In this document: one piece after another, positions 6,636 to 6,773 of the stretch
Layout of the letters: each line of letters starts with the position of its first letter
Position numbering within the stretch: position 1 is the stretch's first letter
Source: Ramlibacter sp.
GTDB lineage: Bacteria > Pseudomonadota > Gammaproteobacteria > Burkholderiales > Burkholderiaceae_C
DNA: 6,773 nt
Reading direction: 5' to 3'
NCBI GenBank assembly: GCA_026785815.1
Contig: JAJAZH010000257.1
Coordinates: 1 to 6,773, forward strand
Translations under genes and position numbers: made by a program
The notes under the pieces: generated by a model
What the model saw: only the letters and a program-made list of their open reading frames with translations
What the model was told of the DNA's origin: nothing
Database searches by the model: none

Positions 6636-6773
6636 TTAGAGCAGCACAATGTCGTATTGCTCCTGCCCCATCGCGCTTTCGCTCTGCAGCGAGATCGCCT
6701 TGCCGATGAAATCCGACAGGCCCGCCAGGTGCTGGCTCTCCTCGTCGAGGAACAGCTCGACCACTTTCGGTGA
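6636..6773 (-). CDS. rng: Ribonuclease G, C-terminal end only (5' part outside window)
   Basis: The visible 45 residues end a minus-strand reading frame that enters from the right edge and stops at TAA (6638-6636). The C-terminal segments FIGKAISLQSE (22-32 of the visible part) and QEQYDIVLL (37-45) match my memory of the RNase G carboxyl end, where a folded 'FIGK..' segment is followed by QEQYD(I/V)V(L/M)(L/M). RNase G is a cytoplasmic endoribonuclease that helps mature the 5' end of 16S rRNA and degrades some mRNAs. It is a housekeeping gene and not part of LPS synthesis, so it marks one border of the LPS block. The catalytic S1 and DNase I-like domains are not visible, and the call rests on this short tail. 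Confidence 0.75.
   Translation of the reverse strand, partial: SPKVVELFLDEESQHLAGLSDFIGKAISLQSESAMGQEQYDIVLL

Overview
The window is GC-rich and densely coding. It looks like part of a lipopolysaccharide (LPS) core/O-antigen assembly locus of a Gram-negative proteobacterium. Gene content (an MsbA-type lipid A exporter, a WaaL-type O-antigen ligase, a WaaE/KdtX-like GT2, and the tail of RNase G) and codon composition fit a high-GC gammaproteobacterium such as a xanthomonad relative. A betaproteobacterium cannot be excluded from the sequence alone. I see no mobile elements, tRNAs, rRNAs or CRISPR repeats.

Layout, left to right. (1) 1-659, minus strand: a GT2 glycosyltransferase of the WaaE/KdtX type, cut by the left edge. 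(2) 660-758: a short divergent intergenic region with a GATAAT hexamer facing each way; the rightward one is an extended -10. (3) 759-4671, plus strand: a three-gene operon of a WaaL-like O-antigen ligase, MsbA and a second, unclassified GT2. Both junctions are 4-base ATGA overlaps. (4) 4672-4691: a 20-base convergent gap. (5) 4692-6583, minus strand: a GT4 glycosyltransferase preceded by a NodB-type (CE4) polysaccharide deacetylase, again joined by an ATGA overlap. (6) 6584-6635: an intergenic stretch with a strong imperfect hairpin. (7) 6636-6773, minus strand: the last 45 codons of RNase G, cut by the right edge. The deacetylase and GT4 may be transcribed downstream of it.

How the genes may work together (inference from families and linkage). 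The three glycosyltransferases would build core oligosaccharide on lipid A-Kdo at the cytoplasmic face of the inner membrane. The deacetylase, which has no signal peptide, would remove an acetyl group from an N-acetylated core sugar there. MsbA would flip the finished lipid A-core, and WaaL would join O-antigen to it on the periplasmic side. The families are well known. The least described parts are the coupled GT4/deacetylase pair, the unclassified GT2 linked to msbA, and the placement of msbA beside a ligase rather than beside lpxK. I did not find evidence for a wholly new kind of system.
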